A DNA stretch of 42,948 nucleotides from CAIWCD01 sp043782365 (GTDB lineage Bacteria; Myxococcota; Myxococcia; Myxococcales; 40CM-4-68-19). Below are positions 7,926 through 16,026 of the stretch, one piece after another. Numbering within the stretch: position 1 is the first letter of the stretch; each line of letters begins with the position of its first letter. Below the pieces are notes generated by a model. That model searched no databases. It saw only the letters and a program-made list of their open reading frames with translations, and was not told where the DNA came from. The stretch lies in contig JAYWAO010000061.1 in assembly GCA_043782365.1 (NCBI GenBank), positions 1 to 42,948 on the forward strand, in the 5' to 3' direction. The position numbers and the translations under genes were made by a program.

Positions 7926-9170
7926 GTGTCCGACGCCCCCGTGAACATCACCGACGAGCTGAAGTCGCTCCGCATCGACCGCAGCGCCCGAAAGCGCGGC
8001 CTGCCCGGCTGGGCGAAGGGCCTGCTCACCGTCGCCGTGCTGGCCGCGCTCGCCTGGTGGGCCTGGGGCGCGCTCGAAGGCCGCCTGCTGGTGCCCACCG
8101 TGGAGACCACCGCGGTGGCGCTGGTCAGCCCCACCCAGGCGCAGCAGCTCCTGGTGGCCACGGGCTATGTGGTCCCGCAGCGCAAGGCCAACGTGGCCCC
8201 GCGCATCGGCGGCCGGGTGCTGCGCATCCTGGTCGAGGACGGCACCGAGGTGAAGGCGGGCCAGCTCCTGGCCGAGCTGGAGAGCGCCGACTACCGCGCG
8301 CAGCTCCTCCAGGCCGAGGCCAACGCGCGGCAGGCCGAGGCGCGGCTGGTGCGGTCCGAGGTCGACCTCAAGGACGCGCAGCGGGCCTTCGAGCGCGAGA
8401 CGCTGGTGCAGCAGAAGGGGGTCTCCACCGGCGCGGCGCTCGACACCGCCACCGCCCGGCTCGACGGCGCCAAGGCGCAGCTCACCGCCTCGAAGGCCGA
8501 CGTGGGCGCCAGCCGGGCGGTGGTGGCGCTCGCCAACGTCAACCTCGACAACTGCTACGTGCGCGCCCCTTTCGCCGGACGTATTACACAAAAGCTGGCC
8601 GACGTCGGCGAGATCGTCTTCGGCGCGGTGGGCGGCAGCGCGGGCGGCAACGGCGGCATCGCCTCGCTCGCCGACTTCTCCTCGCTGATGGTGGAGGCCG
8701 ACGTCTCCGAGTCGCAGGTGGCCAGGCTCCAGCCCGGGATGCCGGCGGAGATCGCGCTCGACGCCTTCGCCGGCCGGACCTTCCGCGCCAAGGTCCACCA
8801 GGTGCGGCCGCGCGTCGACCGCGCCAAGGCCACCGTCACCGTCAAGGTCGCCTTCATCGACCCGACCACCGATGTCCTGCCCGACATGGGCGCGAAGGTG
8901 ACCTTCCTCGCCAAGGAGCTGCAGGCGGGCGAAGCGAAGCAGCCGCCCACGCCGGCGGTGCAGGCCGACGCCATCGTGGAGCGCGGCGAGCACAAGGTGC
9001 TCTTCGTGGTGGACGCCGCCGAGGTGGTCACCAGCGCCAACGTGGTCACCGGGCCCGCCATCGGCGGCCTCATCTCACTGAAGAGCGGCCCGCCGCCGGG
9101 CACGAAAGTCGTCCAGCGGCCCTCGGCCGACCTCAAGTCCGGAATGCACGTCAAGGAGAAGCAACCGTGA
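7926..9170 (+). CDS. HlyD/MacA-type periplasmic adaptor (membrane fusion protein)
   Basis: A 414-residue adaptor of a tripartite export system. A short cytoplasmic N-terminus precedes one helix (LLTVAVLAALAWWAWGAL). A biotinyl-lipoyl-like half motif (GGRVLRILVEDGTEVKAG), an alpha-hairpin rich in Ala/Gln/Glu, the second lipoyl half (NCYVRAPFAGRI) and a beta-barrel domain follow. The GTG at 7926 is preferred over 7908 because AGGAG (7913-7917) is correctly spaced for it. The gene overlaps the ATPase gene by GTGA and heads a four-gene operon. It links the inner-membrane ABC permeases to an outer-membrane channel, which is not encoded here. Confidence 0.88.
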   Translation: MSDAPVNITDELKSLRIDRSARKRGLPGWAKGLLTVAVLAALAWWAWGALEGRLLVPTVETTAVALVSPTQAQQLLVATGYVVPQRKANVAPRIGGRVLRILVEDGTEVKAGQLLAELESADYRAQLLQAEANARQAEARLVRSEVDLKDAQRAFERETLVQQKGVSTGAALDTATARLDGAKAQLTASKADVGASRAVVALANVNLDNCYVRAPFAGRITQKLADVGEIVFGAVGGSAGGNGGIASLADFSSLMVEADVSESQVARLQPGMPAEIALDAFAGRTFRAKVHQVRPRVDRAKATVTVKVAFIDPTTDVLPDMGAKVTFLAKELQAGEAKQPPTPAVQADAIVERGEHKVLFVVDAAEVVTSANVVTGPAIGGLISLKSGPPPGTKVVQRPSADLKSGMHVKEKQP

Positions 9171-9859
9171 GCGAAGCAGCGTCCAAGTCGGGGCCGATCG
9201 TCGAGATCCGCAACCTCCGCAAAGTGTATGCGCGCAACGATCAGGAGGTGGTGGTCCTCGACGGGCTCAACCTCGACATCGCGGCGGGCGCGTTCGAGGC
9301 GCTGATGGGCCCGTCGGGCTCGGGCAAGAGCACGCTGCTCAACCTGATCGCGGGCATCGACGAGCCCACCTCGGGGTCGCTCAAAGTCGCCGGCGAAGAA
9401 GTCGCGCGGCTCTCCGAGTCGCAGCGCGCGCCCTGGCGCTCGCGGCACATCGGGTTCATCTTCCAGTTCTACAACCTGATGCCGGTGCTGACCGCGTTCG
9501 AGAACGTCGAGCTGCCGCTCTTGTTAACCAACTTATCGAAGGCCGAGCGCAAGCAGCGGGTCGAGACCGCGCTCAAGCTGGTGAATCTCCAAGACCGCCT
9601 CGATCACACGCCCAAGCAGCTCTCGGGCGGGCAGCAGCAGCGCGTCGCCATCGCGCGGGCGATCGTCGCCGACCCGACCATCATCGTCGCCGACGAGCCC
9701 ACCGGCGACCTCGACCGCAAGAGCGCCGAAGAGGTGCTCGCGCTCCTCACCACGCTCAACGAGGTGCTGGGCAAGACCATCGTGATGGTGACGCACGACC
9801 CGCACGCGGCGGAGGCGGCCTCGATCGTGCGCAAGCTCGACAAGGGGCTGCTCACGTGA
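9167..9859 (+). CDS. ABC transporter ATPase (MacB/LolD/DevA-type)
   Basis: A 230-residue nucleotide-binding subunit. It has Walker A GPSGSGKST, Q-loop region FIFQFYNLMP, signature LSGGQQQRVAIARA and Walker B VADEPTGDLD, all of the LolD/MacB/DevA class that partners FtsX-type permeases. The GTG start (AAGGAG upstream) overlaps the adaptor stop, and the stop again overlaps the GTG of the permease, so three consecutive genes are coupled. It powers mechanotransmission-type export rather than uptake, by family inference. Confidence 0.93.
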   Translation: MSEAASKSGPIVEIRNLRKVYARNDQEVVVLDGLNLDIAAGAFEALMGPSGSGKSTLLNLIAGIDEPTSGSLKVAGEEVARLSESQRAPWRSRHIGFIFQFYNLMPVLTAFENVELPLLLTNLSKAERKQRVETALKLVNLQDRLDHTPKQLSGGQQQRVAIARAIVADPTIIVADEPTGDLDRKSAEEVLALLTTLNEVLGKTIVMVTHDPHAAEAASIVRKLDKGLLT

Positions 9860-11007
9860 ACCTCGGGACCCTCGCGCTGCGCAACGCGCTCCTGCGCAAC
9901 CGCACCCGCTCGGCGCTCACCGTGCTCGCCACCATGGCGGCGGCGTTCTGCTTCATCTTCCTGCGGACGATCCTGGGCGCCTGGTACGCCAACAGCGAGG
10001 CGTCGTCGTCCGACCGGGTGGTGACCCGCAACGCCATCGCCATCACCCAGCCGCTGCCGCTCGCCTACGTCGAGAAGGTGAAGAACATCCCGGGCGTCAC
10101 CGCGGTCACCTTCTCCAACTGGTTCGGCGGCGTCTACAAGGACCCGAAGAACTTCTTCGCGCGGTTCGCGGTGGACGCCAAGACCGCCACCGACGTCTTC
10201 GAGATCCGCTACCTCGCCGGCGACCGCGCGGCGTTCGAGGCCGACCGCAGCGGCTGCCTGGTCGGCAAGCAGCTGGCCGAGAAGTACGGCTTCAAGCTGG
10301 GCGACGAGGTCCCGCTGAGAGGCGACATCTACCCGGGCGACTACCGCTTCAAGGTGGACGGGATCGTCGAGGCCGAAGACGCCGCGGTGTCGAACACCAT
10401 GTACTTCCACTGGGCCCGGCTCAACGAGGCGATGCCCGAGGGGCGCAAGAACCAGATCGGCGTCATCACCTCCAAGGTGGCCAAGGCCGACGACTCGCCC
10501 AAGGTGATCAAGGCGATCGACGACTTCTTCGCCAACTCCGACAACGAGACGCACACCGAGACGGAGAAGTCGTTCCGCCTCAGCTTCGTCTCCGGCTCGG
10601 CGGCGATCCTGGGGGCGCTCGAGGCGCTCAGCGTGGTGATCCTCCTCATCATGGCGCTGATCCTCGGCAACACCCTGGCGATGGGCCTGCGCGAGCGCAC
10701 CGGCGAGCTGGGCGCGATGCGGGCGATCGGCTTTCTCCCCAAGCACGTGGCGCTGCTCGCGCTCAGCGAGGGGGCCATCCTCGGCCTGCTGGGCGGGCTC
10801 GCGGGCGTCCTGGTGGCGAAGCCGCTGCTCACCGGCTTCGGCAAGTTCATGAGCAACCTGGGCTTCCTCTCCGGGGTGGGCTTCTCGGCCGGGACCGCGC
10901 TGCTCACCGTTTCTGTAACACTCCTCCTCGGCGCGCTAGCGGCTGCGTGGCCTGCCTGGACGGCCTCTCAGCTGGGCGTGGTCGAAGCGCTCAGGCGGCA
11001 GGAGTAG
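9856..11007 (+). CDS. FtsX/MacB-like ABC permease 1
   Basis: A 383-residue permease. It has an N-terminal membrane helix (ALTVLATMAAAFCFIFL), a periplasmic MacB-PCD-like domain of about 220 residues, then three C-terminal helices with the FtsX-type cytoplasmic ERTGELGAMRAIGF loop. It starts with a GTG overlapping the ATPase stop. With the next gene it would form a heterodimeric permease, as in LolCE or DevC-like systems. Confidence 0.88.
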   Translation: MNLGTLALRNALLRNRTRSALTVLATMAAAFCFIFLRTILGAWYANSEASSSDRVVTRNAIAITQPLPLAYVEKVKNIPGVTAVTFSNWFGGVYKDPKNFFARFAVDAKTATDVFEIRYLAGDRAAFEADRSGCLVGKQLAEKYGFKLGDEVPLRGDIYPGDYRFKVDGIVEAEDAAVSNTMYFHWARLNEAMPEGRKNQIGVITSKVAKADDSPKVIKAIDDFFANSDNETHTETEKSFRLSFVSGSAAILGALEALSVVILLIMALILGNTLAMGLRERTGELGAMRAIGFLPKHVALLALSEGAILGLLGGLAGVLVAKPLLTGFGKFMSNLGFLSGVGFSAGTALLTVSVTLLLGALAAAWPAWTASQLGVVEALRRQE

Positions 11008-11009
11008 CG

Positions 11010-12173
11010 ATGATCCCGCTCTCGTACAGCTTCCGCTCCATCTTCCGGCGCAAGTTCACCGCCTTCGCGACCGCCTTCGGCCTGGGCCTGGTGGTCTTCG
11101 TCTTCGCCGCCGTGTTGATGGTGGCGGGCGGCGTGCAGAAGACGCTCAAGTCCACCGGCTCGCCGAAGAACGCCATCCTGCTGCGCAAGGGGAGCACCTC
11201 CGAGCTGGTCTCGGGGCTCTCCCGCGAGGCGGCCAAGACGTTCGCCGCCGACCCGAGCGTGGCACAAGCGGGCGGCAAGCCCGTCGCCTCGCCGGAGCTC
11301 TTCGTCATCCAGCAGCTGGAGAAGAGCGACAAGTCGGGCCCGGCCAACGTGGCGTTCCGCGGCTATACCCAGGACGGCTATGACCTCCTCCGCAAGGAGA
11401 CCATCAAGCTGGTGGCGGGCCGCCTGCCCCAGCCAGGCACCAGCGAGGTGATGATCGGGTCGGGCGCGCGGGGTCGGTATCTGGGCGCCGAGCTGGGCCA
11501 GAGCATCCACAAGGCGCGCCGGGACTGGTCGGTGGTGGGCGTCTTCACCTCGGGCGGGAGCGCCTCCGAGAGCGAGGTCTGGGGCGACGTCGAGCAGCTC
11601 GGCCAGGCGATGAACCGGCCGGGCTTCTCCTCGATGACGGTGCAGCTGCGCAGCCCCTCGGACCTGGCGCAGCTCAAGGCCACCGTGGACGCCGACACCC
11701 GCTTCAACCTCGAGGCCAAGCGCGAGGATGTGTATTACGAGGAGAGCTCCGGCACGCTGGCGGCGTTCATCACCGCGCTCGGCTCGGTGGTGGCGGTCTT
11801 CTTCGCGCTCGGCGCGACGGTGGGCGCGATGATCACCATGTTCACCCAGGTGGCCACCCGGCTGCGCGAGATCGGCACGCTGCGGGCGCTCGGGTTCACC
11901 CGGCGCTCGGTCTTGCTGGCGTTCGTCGTCGAGAGCCTGCTCCTCTCGCTCTCGGGCGCGGTGGTGGGCTGCCTGCTGGCGGCGCTGCTCGGTAACTTTT
12001 CGTTTACCACGATCAACTTCGGGACCTTCACCGAGACGAAGTTCCAGCTCGCCTTCTCGGCGCGGGTGGCGATCACGGCGAGCGTCTTCGCGGTGGCGAT
12101 GGGGCTGGTGGGCGGGATCCTGCCGGCCATCCAGGCGGCGCGCAGGCCGATCGCCGAGGCGAGCAAGGGGTAG
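11010..12173 (+). CDS. FtsX/MacB-like ABC permease 2
   Basis: A 387-residue paralogue of the preceding permease with the same 1+3 helix arrangement and the loop TRLREIGTLRALGF. The ATG at 11010 follows the previous stop by two bases, with AGGAG inside the end of the upstream gene. It completes the operon adaptor-ATPase-permease-permease. The exported substrate (lipoprotein, peptide, glycolipid or drug) cannot be read from sequence. Confidence 0.88.
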   Translation: MIPLSYSFRSIFRRKFTAFATAFGLGLVVFVFAAVLMVAGGVQKTLKSTGSPKNAILLRKGSTSELVSGLSREAAKTFAADPSVAQAGGKPVASPELFVIQQLEKSDKSGPANVAFRGYTQDGYDLLRKETIKLVAGRLPQPGTSEVMIGSGARGRYLGAELGQSIHKARRDWSVVGVFTSGGSASESEVWGDVEQLGQAMNRPGFSSMTVQLRSPSDLAQLKATVDADTRFNLEAKREDVYYEESSGTLAAFITALGSVVAVFFALGATVGAMITMFTQVATRLREIGTLRALGFTRRSVLLAFVVESLLLSLSGAVVGCLLAALLGNFSFTTINFGTFTETKFQLAFSARVAITASVFAVAMGLVGGILPAIQAARRPIAEASKG

Positions 12174-12179
12174 CGCCGG

Positions 12180-12201
12180 GGCGGCGAGAGAGCACGCCGC
12201 C
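12180..12201. terminator. Hairpin between convergent genes
   Basis: A 7-bp stem ggcggcg/cgccgcc with an 8-base loop in the 54-base gap separating the export operon from the convergent phospholipase-like gene. It has no T-run; the role is inferred from position. Confidence 0.3.
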
Positions 12202-12227
12202 ACCGGCTGCCGTCCGCCCGGCGGGTC

Positions 12228-13664
12228 CTACTTCTTGACGCCCTTCGCCCCTTCGCTCTCGACGAACTCGCTCTCGGTGGGCGCGATTGTGGGCTCGTCC
12301 TGGGTCGCCACGTCCGAGGGGCCGGTCCAGAAGTAGGGGGCGTGGTTGAAGTCGTGCTCGCCAGCCTTGCCGAGCCGCCCGCTGTACTTGAGGCAGGCGT
12401 CCTTCGCCTTGGTGCGCGGACCCTCCTTCTGCAGGCGGGCCGCCGCGTCGAGCGACTTGCCGCCGCAGGCGGGCCGGTGGAGCTTCTCGTTCTCCGGCTT
12501 GCCCGGGTAGCTGATGGTCATCGACAGGGTCATCCACTTGTCGAGGAACTGCTTGAGCGCGCCGGCGTCCACCCGCTTGCCGGCGTGGTCGGCCTCGAAG
12601 CGCTGGTAGAGATCGACGGTCGCGTCGTACGCCGCCTTGGCGAACGGCTTGAGGTCGCCCACCGGCGCTTTGTAGGTCTCATCCCGCTGCTTGTACGGCT
12701 TCCAGATCAGGTCGCCGGTGATGTCCATGTTCCCGGGGGTCAAGCCCGGCCCCCAAATCGGGTGCGCGTGCTGGTAGGTGCCGGGGGCGCAGTCCCAGTC
12801 CTTGATGTCGACGATCTGCTGGTAGTCCGCCTCGCTGCTGTCTTTGGTGTAATACGGCGGGTCGAGGACGATGCGGGCCTTCTGGTCCTTCCCGCCCGGC
12901 GTGGCGCGGATGGTGTGCTCCGGGCTGAAGGAGTCCTGCATCAGGTGCATGGCGCGGCCCAGCAGCAGATAGGGCTTGTTGACGAGGTAGAAGCGCCCGC
13001 CGCCGAGGGTGCCATCGCGCAGCGGGACGAGGCCGTCGTCCGCGGCGACCGCGGCCGCGTAGTAGGCCTTGAAGCGGTCGATGCCCTCGTTGTACGCGGC
13101 CGCCAGGCCCGACTTGTTCTGCTCGTCGCCGCGGCGCATGAAGTGGTCAGCCATGTTCTCCTCGGGCTCCTGCGCGACCGCGTTGAAGCAGAAGTAGCCC
13201 TTGACCGCGCCGGCGGTGGCGAACCCCATCTCGTCGACCCAGCGCTGTCCCACCGCCACCGAGAAGGCGTTGAGGCTCGGCCCGCCGGCCACCATCTTGC
13301 CAGCGGCGTCGAGCGAGTACTTGAGCACCTCCTCGTGCTTGGTCTGCAATCCCCAGCCGTACCAGAGCTTCTGCGCCTTGGCCGAGAGGCCGCTCTTCGA
13401 CCAGCCCATCTTCTCCAGCGTGCCGTCCTTGTCGAGCTGGTCGAGCGCGGCGGCGTACTTCTTCGCCAGCGCCGCGGGGTCGCCGTCGTTCTTGTAGCTG
13501 GCGGCGCCGCTGTCGAGCGCGCCGCGGACGCAGAGATATTCGTGGCCGATCGGCGAGGCGAGTCCGCCCATCGAGCCCTTCTGCGAAAACGCGGCGGCGC
13601 CGGACGAGATGCCTGCGCTGGCGCAAAGGGCGAGCGCGACCGCCGTGGTGCGGGGGTTGGTCAT
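12228..13664 (-). CDS. Secreted phospholipase C-like / S1-P1 nuclease-fold protein
   Basis: A 478-residue exported protein with a clear signal peptide (residues 1 to about 25, ending ISSGAAA). An early H41 follows SPIG, and the motif H240-L-M-Q-D244-S-F-S-P-E-H250 has exactly the H-x3-D-x5-H spacing of the zinc ligands in Bacillus-type phospholipase C and the related S1/P1 nuclease fold. This supports a zinc-dependent phosphoesterase, but the protein is much longer than phospholipase C (about 245) and the match is local. The ATG at 13664 has AGAGGAA upstream and begins the signal peptide; an in-frame upstream ATG would add 11 residues. Confidence 0.6.
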   Translation of the reverse strand: MTNPRTTAVALALCASAGISSGAAAFSQKGSMGGLASPIGHEYLCVRGALDSGAASYKNDGDPAALAKKYAAALDQLDKDGTLEKMGWSKSGLSAKAQKLWYGWGLQTKHEEVLKYSLDAAGKMVAGGPSLNAFSVAVGQRWVDEMGFATAGAVKGYFCFNAVAQEPEENMADHFMRRGDEQNKSGLAAAYNEGIDRFKAYYAAAVAADDGLVPLRDGTLGGGRFYLVNKPYLLLGRAMHLMQDSFSPEHTIRATPGGKDQKARIVLDPPYYTKDSSEADYQQIVDIKDWDCAPGTYQHAHPIWGPGLTPGNMDITGDLIWKPYKQRDETYKAPVGDLKPFAKAAYDATVDLYQRFEADHAGKRVDAGALKQFLDKWMTLSMTISYPGKPENEKLHRPACGGKSLDAAARLQKEGPRTKAKDACLKYSGRLGKAGEHDFNHAPYFWTGPSDVATQDEPTIAPTESEFVESEGAKGVKK

Positions 13665-13781
13665 GGTTCCTCTGGGGTGGGGGTTCGTCGGCTCCACTCT
13701 ATCGGACTGGGACCGCCGAGCCTGAGTCGAAGGTCGACCCTTTGCTGATTGACCCCGGACCCGGCGGGCCTACGATGGCGC

Positions 13782-13964
13782 ATGGCCCTCCCGGCGACCG
13801 AGCCCACCTGGTTCAGCTTCCTCGACCGCTCGCTGCGCTACGACTGCATCTCCTGCGGCTCGTTCGGCGACGCGGCCGCCGCCCTGGAGGACGTCCCGGC
13901 GGCGCTGCGCGCGATGGCGCTGACCCAGTTCGACCAGGCCGAGGCCGAGCTCGAGTTCGCATGA
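13782..13964 (+). CDS. 60-residue protein with Cys-x2-Cys, coupled to the membrane protein gene
   Basis: A 60-residue ORF starting at the ATG at 13782 and ending in the ATGA overlap with the next gene, the overlap being the main argument that it is real. It has one CxxC (YDCISCGSF) near residues 21-24 and an acidic, Ala-rich C-terminus, with no membrane segment. The LRYDCISCGS stretch recalls the first metal-binding pair of YkgJ-type zinc/iron-chelating domains, but the second pair is missing. The function is unknown. Confidence 0.5.
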   Translation: MALPATEPTWFSFLDRSLRYDCISCGSFGDAAAALEDVPAALRAMALTQFDQAEAELEFA

Positions 13965-15814
13965 GCTCCTCGCCAGACGCCCCGGCCTACCGCCAACGCC
14001 ACCGCGAGCGCGGCCCCGGCGTGCTCAGCGACGGCGCGCTCTTCCTCCTGCTCGCGGTGGCCTACGGCTGGCTGTTCGTCTTCTTCCCAGCCATCAACAA
14101 CCCCAACGAGCTGGTGCGCCTCTACACGGCGCGGGCCCTCGCGCAGGAGCACACCTATTCGATCGGCGTCCGCGCGCGCTTGCCCGACGGCCCCCTCGAC
14201 GACCGCGGCCCGATCTACTCCGCCTGGGGCTACGTCAACGACAAGTCGCTGGTGTGCGACGACCCGCGCGCTGCGCCGCCCGACTGCTCGGGGCGCCTCT
14301 ACGCGGCCAAGGCCCCGGCCACCTCCTGGCTGGAGGTGCCGGTGGTGGTGGCGGTGGACGCGGCCTTCTCGCGCCTGGGCCGCGCGCCCTCGAAGGACGA
14401 CTACATCTTCTGGTGCCGCTGGTGCGTCGTCATCCTGCCCACCCTCTGCTTCTGGCTCCTCCTGCGGCGCTTCCTCGAGGGGCTCTCGGTGGAGCCCGCG
14501 CTGGCGCAGGCGGCGGTGCTGGCGGGGGCGCTCGGCTCGCTCTCGCTCACCTACGGGCAGATGGCGGCCGGGCACCAGCTGGCCGGGCTCTCGCTCGGCT
14601 TCGCGCTGCTCGCGGGGTTCGCGCGCAGGGTCAGGGGACGCGCCGGCGAGGACGCCGGAGGGGTCGCGCAGCGGGGCGACCTGCGCAGCTTCGCGCTGGG
14701 CCTCTTCCTCGCGCTCTCGGTGGCGTGCGAGTACACCTCGGCTCCGGCGGCGGTGATCCTCGGGCTCGGCTGGCTCTTCTTGCGGCGGCCCTCCTGGCGC
14801 GATCTGCTGGCGGCCGCCCTGGGCGCGGCCCTCCCGACGCTGCTCCTGCTCCACTTCCACCGCGCCGCCTTCGGCTCGGCCTTCTCCACGCCCTACAACC
14901 ACCTCGAGAACCAGGGCTTCGCGCGCGACCTGGCGCCGGGCCTGATGGGCGTCTCGCTGCCTACCTTGGAGAAGCTCTGGGGCGGCTTCTTCTCGCCCAC
15001 GCTCGGCCTCTTCTTCTGGTCGCCCTGGTGCGCGCTCGCCATCCCCGCCGGTCTCTCGCTGCTCTCGGGCGCGCGCAGCGAGCGGCGGCGCACCGGGACC
15101 GATCCCGGCTCGAGCCCGCCCGCGCCCGCGGTGGCGATCGGCGCCCTCTGCGCGCTGGTGGTCGGGTATTACTTCCTCTTCCAGCTCAGCCACGCGCTCT
15201 GGCGCAGCGGCTGGACGGTGGGCCCCCGCTACGTCACGCCGCTGGTGCCCTTCGCCGCCGTCTCGGTGGCGCTCTGGGCGCAGCGGTTCCCAGCCCACGC
15301 ACGGCCGATCGCGGCGGCGCTGCTCGGCGGCACCGGCGCTGCGGCGGTGCTGGCGACCGGGCTCGCCTCGGCCGTCTGCCAGGGGTTCCCGTTCGAGGCC
15401 TACAACCCGCTGCCGGAGATCGTCCTCCCGCTGCTCACGCACGGGTGGCTGCCGCGCAACCCGCTGCAGTCCCTCGGGGTGCCGGGGCTCTTGAGCGGCC
15501 TGCCCTACTTCGGCGCGCTCGGCGTGGCCTGCGCGCTGCTCCTCTGGACGCCGCTGCTGGCTGGGACGCCGGGGAAGGGGCCCGGGCAAGCGCCGCCCGG
15601 GACGCCGGCGTGGCAGACCGGACCGGACGCCTTCACGGGCCACGTCGCGGAGGCGCGCCGCGCCGGCCTGTGGCGCGGCATTGTATTACTTTTCCTGCTC
15701 GCGCTAGGCCAGTGGACCGCGAGCGCGGGGACCACCGCGGAGGGGCCGAAGGGGGCGGCGTTCCTCTCCACCCAGTGGTCGCCGCGGCACCCGCCGGGGG
15801 CGCGCGAGTTCTAG
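13961..15814 (+). CDS. Large polytopic membrane protein, GT-C glycosyltransferase-like
   Basis: A 617-residue protein with roughly 10-12 hydrophobic segments. The first (LFLLLAVAYGWLFVFF) is followed by a long extracytoplasmic loop containing NNPNELVRLYTARAL and DGPLDDRGPIY, rich in acidic residues and aromatic patches as in mannosyl/arabinosyl-transferases of the GT-C fold. The layout suggests transfer of a sugar from a polyprenyl-phosphate donor to a lipid or protein on the periplasmic side, but no diagnostic motif is secure. It starts within the stop of the 60-residue gene (ATGA). Confidence 0.6.
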   Translation: MSSSPDAPAYRQRHRERGPGVLSDGALFLLLAVAYGWLFVFFPAINNPNELVRLYTARALAQEHTYSIGVRARLPDGPLDDRGPIYSAWGYVNDKSLVCDDPRAAPPDCSGRLYAAKAPATSWLEVPVVVAVDAAFSRLGRAPSKDDYIFWCRWCVVILPTLCFWLLLRRFLEGLSVEPALAQAAVLAGALGSLSLTYGQMAAGHQLAGLSLGFALLAGFARRVRGRAGEDAGGVAQRGDLRSFALGLFLALSVACEYTSAPAAVILGLGWLFLRRPSWRDLLAAALGAALPTLLLLHFHRAAFGSAFSTPYNHLENQGFARDLAPGLMGVSLPTLEKLWGGFFSPTLGLFFWSPWCALAIPAGLSLLSGARSERRRTGTDPGSSPPAPAVAIGALCALVVGYYFLFQLSHALWRSGWTVGPRYVTPLVPFAAVSVALWAQRFPAHARPIAAALLGGTGAAAVLATGLASAVCQGFPFEAYNPLPEIVLPLLTHGWLPRNPLQSLGVPGLLSGLPYFGALGVACALLLWTPLLAGTPGKGPGQAPPGTPAWQTGPDAFTGHVAEARRAGLWRGIVLLFLLALGQWTASAGTTAEGPKGAAFLSTQWSPRHPPGAREF

Positions 15815-15855
15815 CCGCACCCTGTGCGGGGCAGGCGCCGGCGACTTGTCCACCT

Positions 15856-15870
15856 GTTCCATGCTGGAAC
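15856..15870. promoter_or_regulatory. Candidate upstream activator site of nosZ (GTTC-N7-GAAC)
   Basis: The inverted repeat GTTC-catgctg-GAAC, within tGTTCCATGCTGGAACg, is repeated with the same spacing and 13 of 17 identical bases at 24027-24041. Its centre lies about 135 bases upstream of the start site predicted from the sigma-54-type promoter at 15972-15987, a normal distance for an enhancer-binding protein. Confidence 0.6.
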
Positions 15871-15875
15871 GGGCG

Positions 15876-15919
15876 CGAGACAACGTCCAGCGACGATGGA
15901 GCTGCGACGGATTGTCTCG
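15876..15919. repeat. 8-bp inverted repeat in the nosZ upstream region
   Basis: The sequence cgagacaa (15876-15883) is repeated inverted as ttgtctcg (15912-15919) with 28 bases between, located between the candidate activator site and the promoter. The right arm overlaps GCGACGGATTGTCTC, a weak match to the RegR/RegA box. It may be a second regulator site or a DNA-bending region. Confidence 0.35.
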
Positions 15920-15971
15920 ATTCTCCGAGTGGCCGCAGCGAGGTTGCAGCCTCGCGAGACGGCTCGGCTGC

Positions 15972-15987
15972 TGGCGCGTCGGTTGCA
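15972..15987 (+). promoter_or_regulatory. Sigma-54-type (-24/-12) promoter of nosZ
   Basis: TGGCGCGTCGGTTGCA matches the consensus TGGCACG-N4-TTGCW at all but one position and keeps the invariant GG-N10-GC spacing. Transcription would start near 15998, about 29 bases before the nosZ ATG. Confidence 0.65.
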
Positions 15988-16026
15988 CGCGGGGGACCTG
16001 CGTCCACATCCGTGGCCCGAGGACCC

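Noticed and set aside
14254..16026. In-frame extension upstream of nosZ
   Set aside because: It overlaps the membrane protein gene in another frame, is Arg/Gly/Ala-rich nonsense and would place the signal sequence internally; ATG 16027 has a ribosome site.
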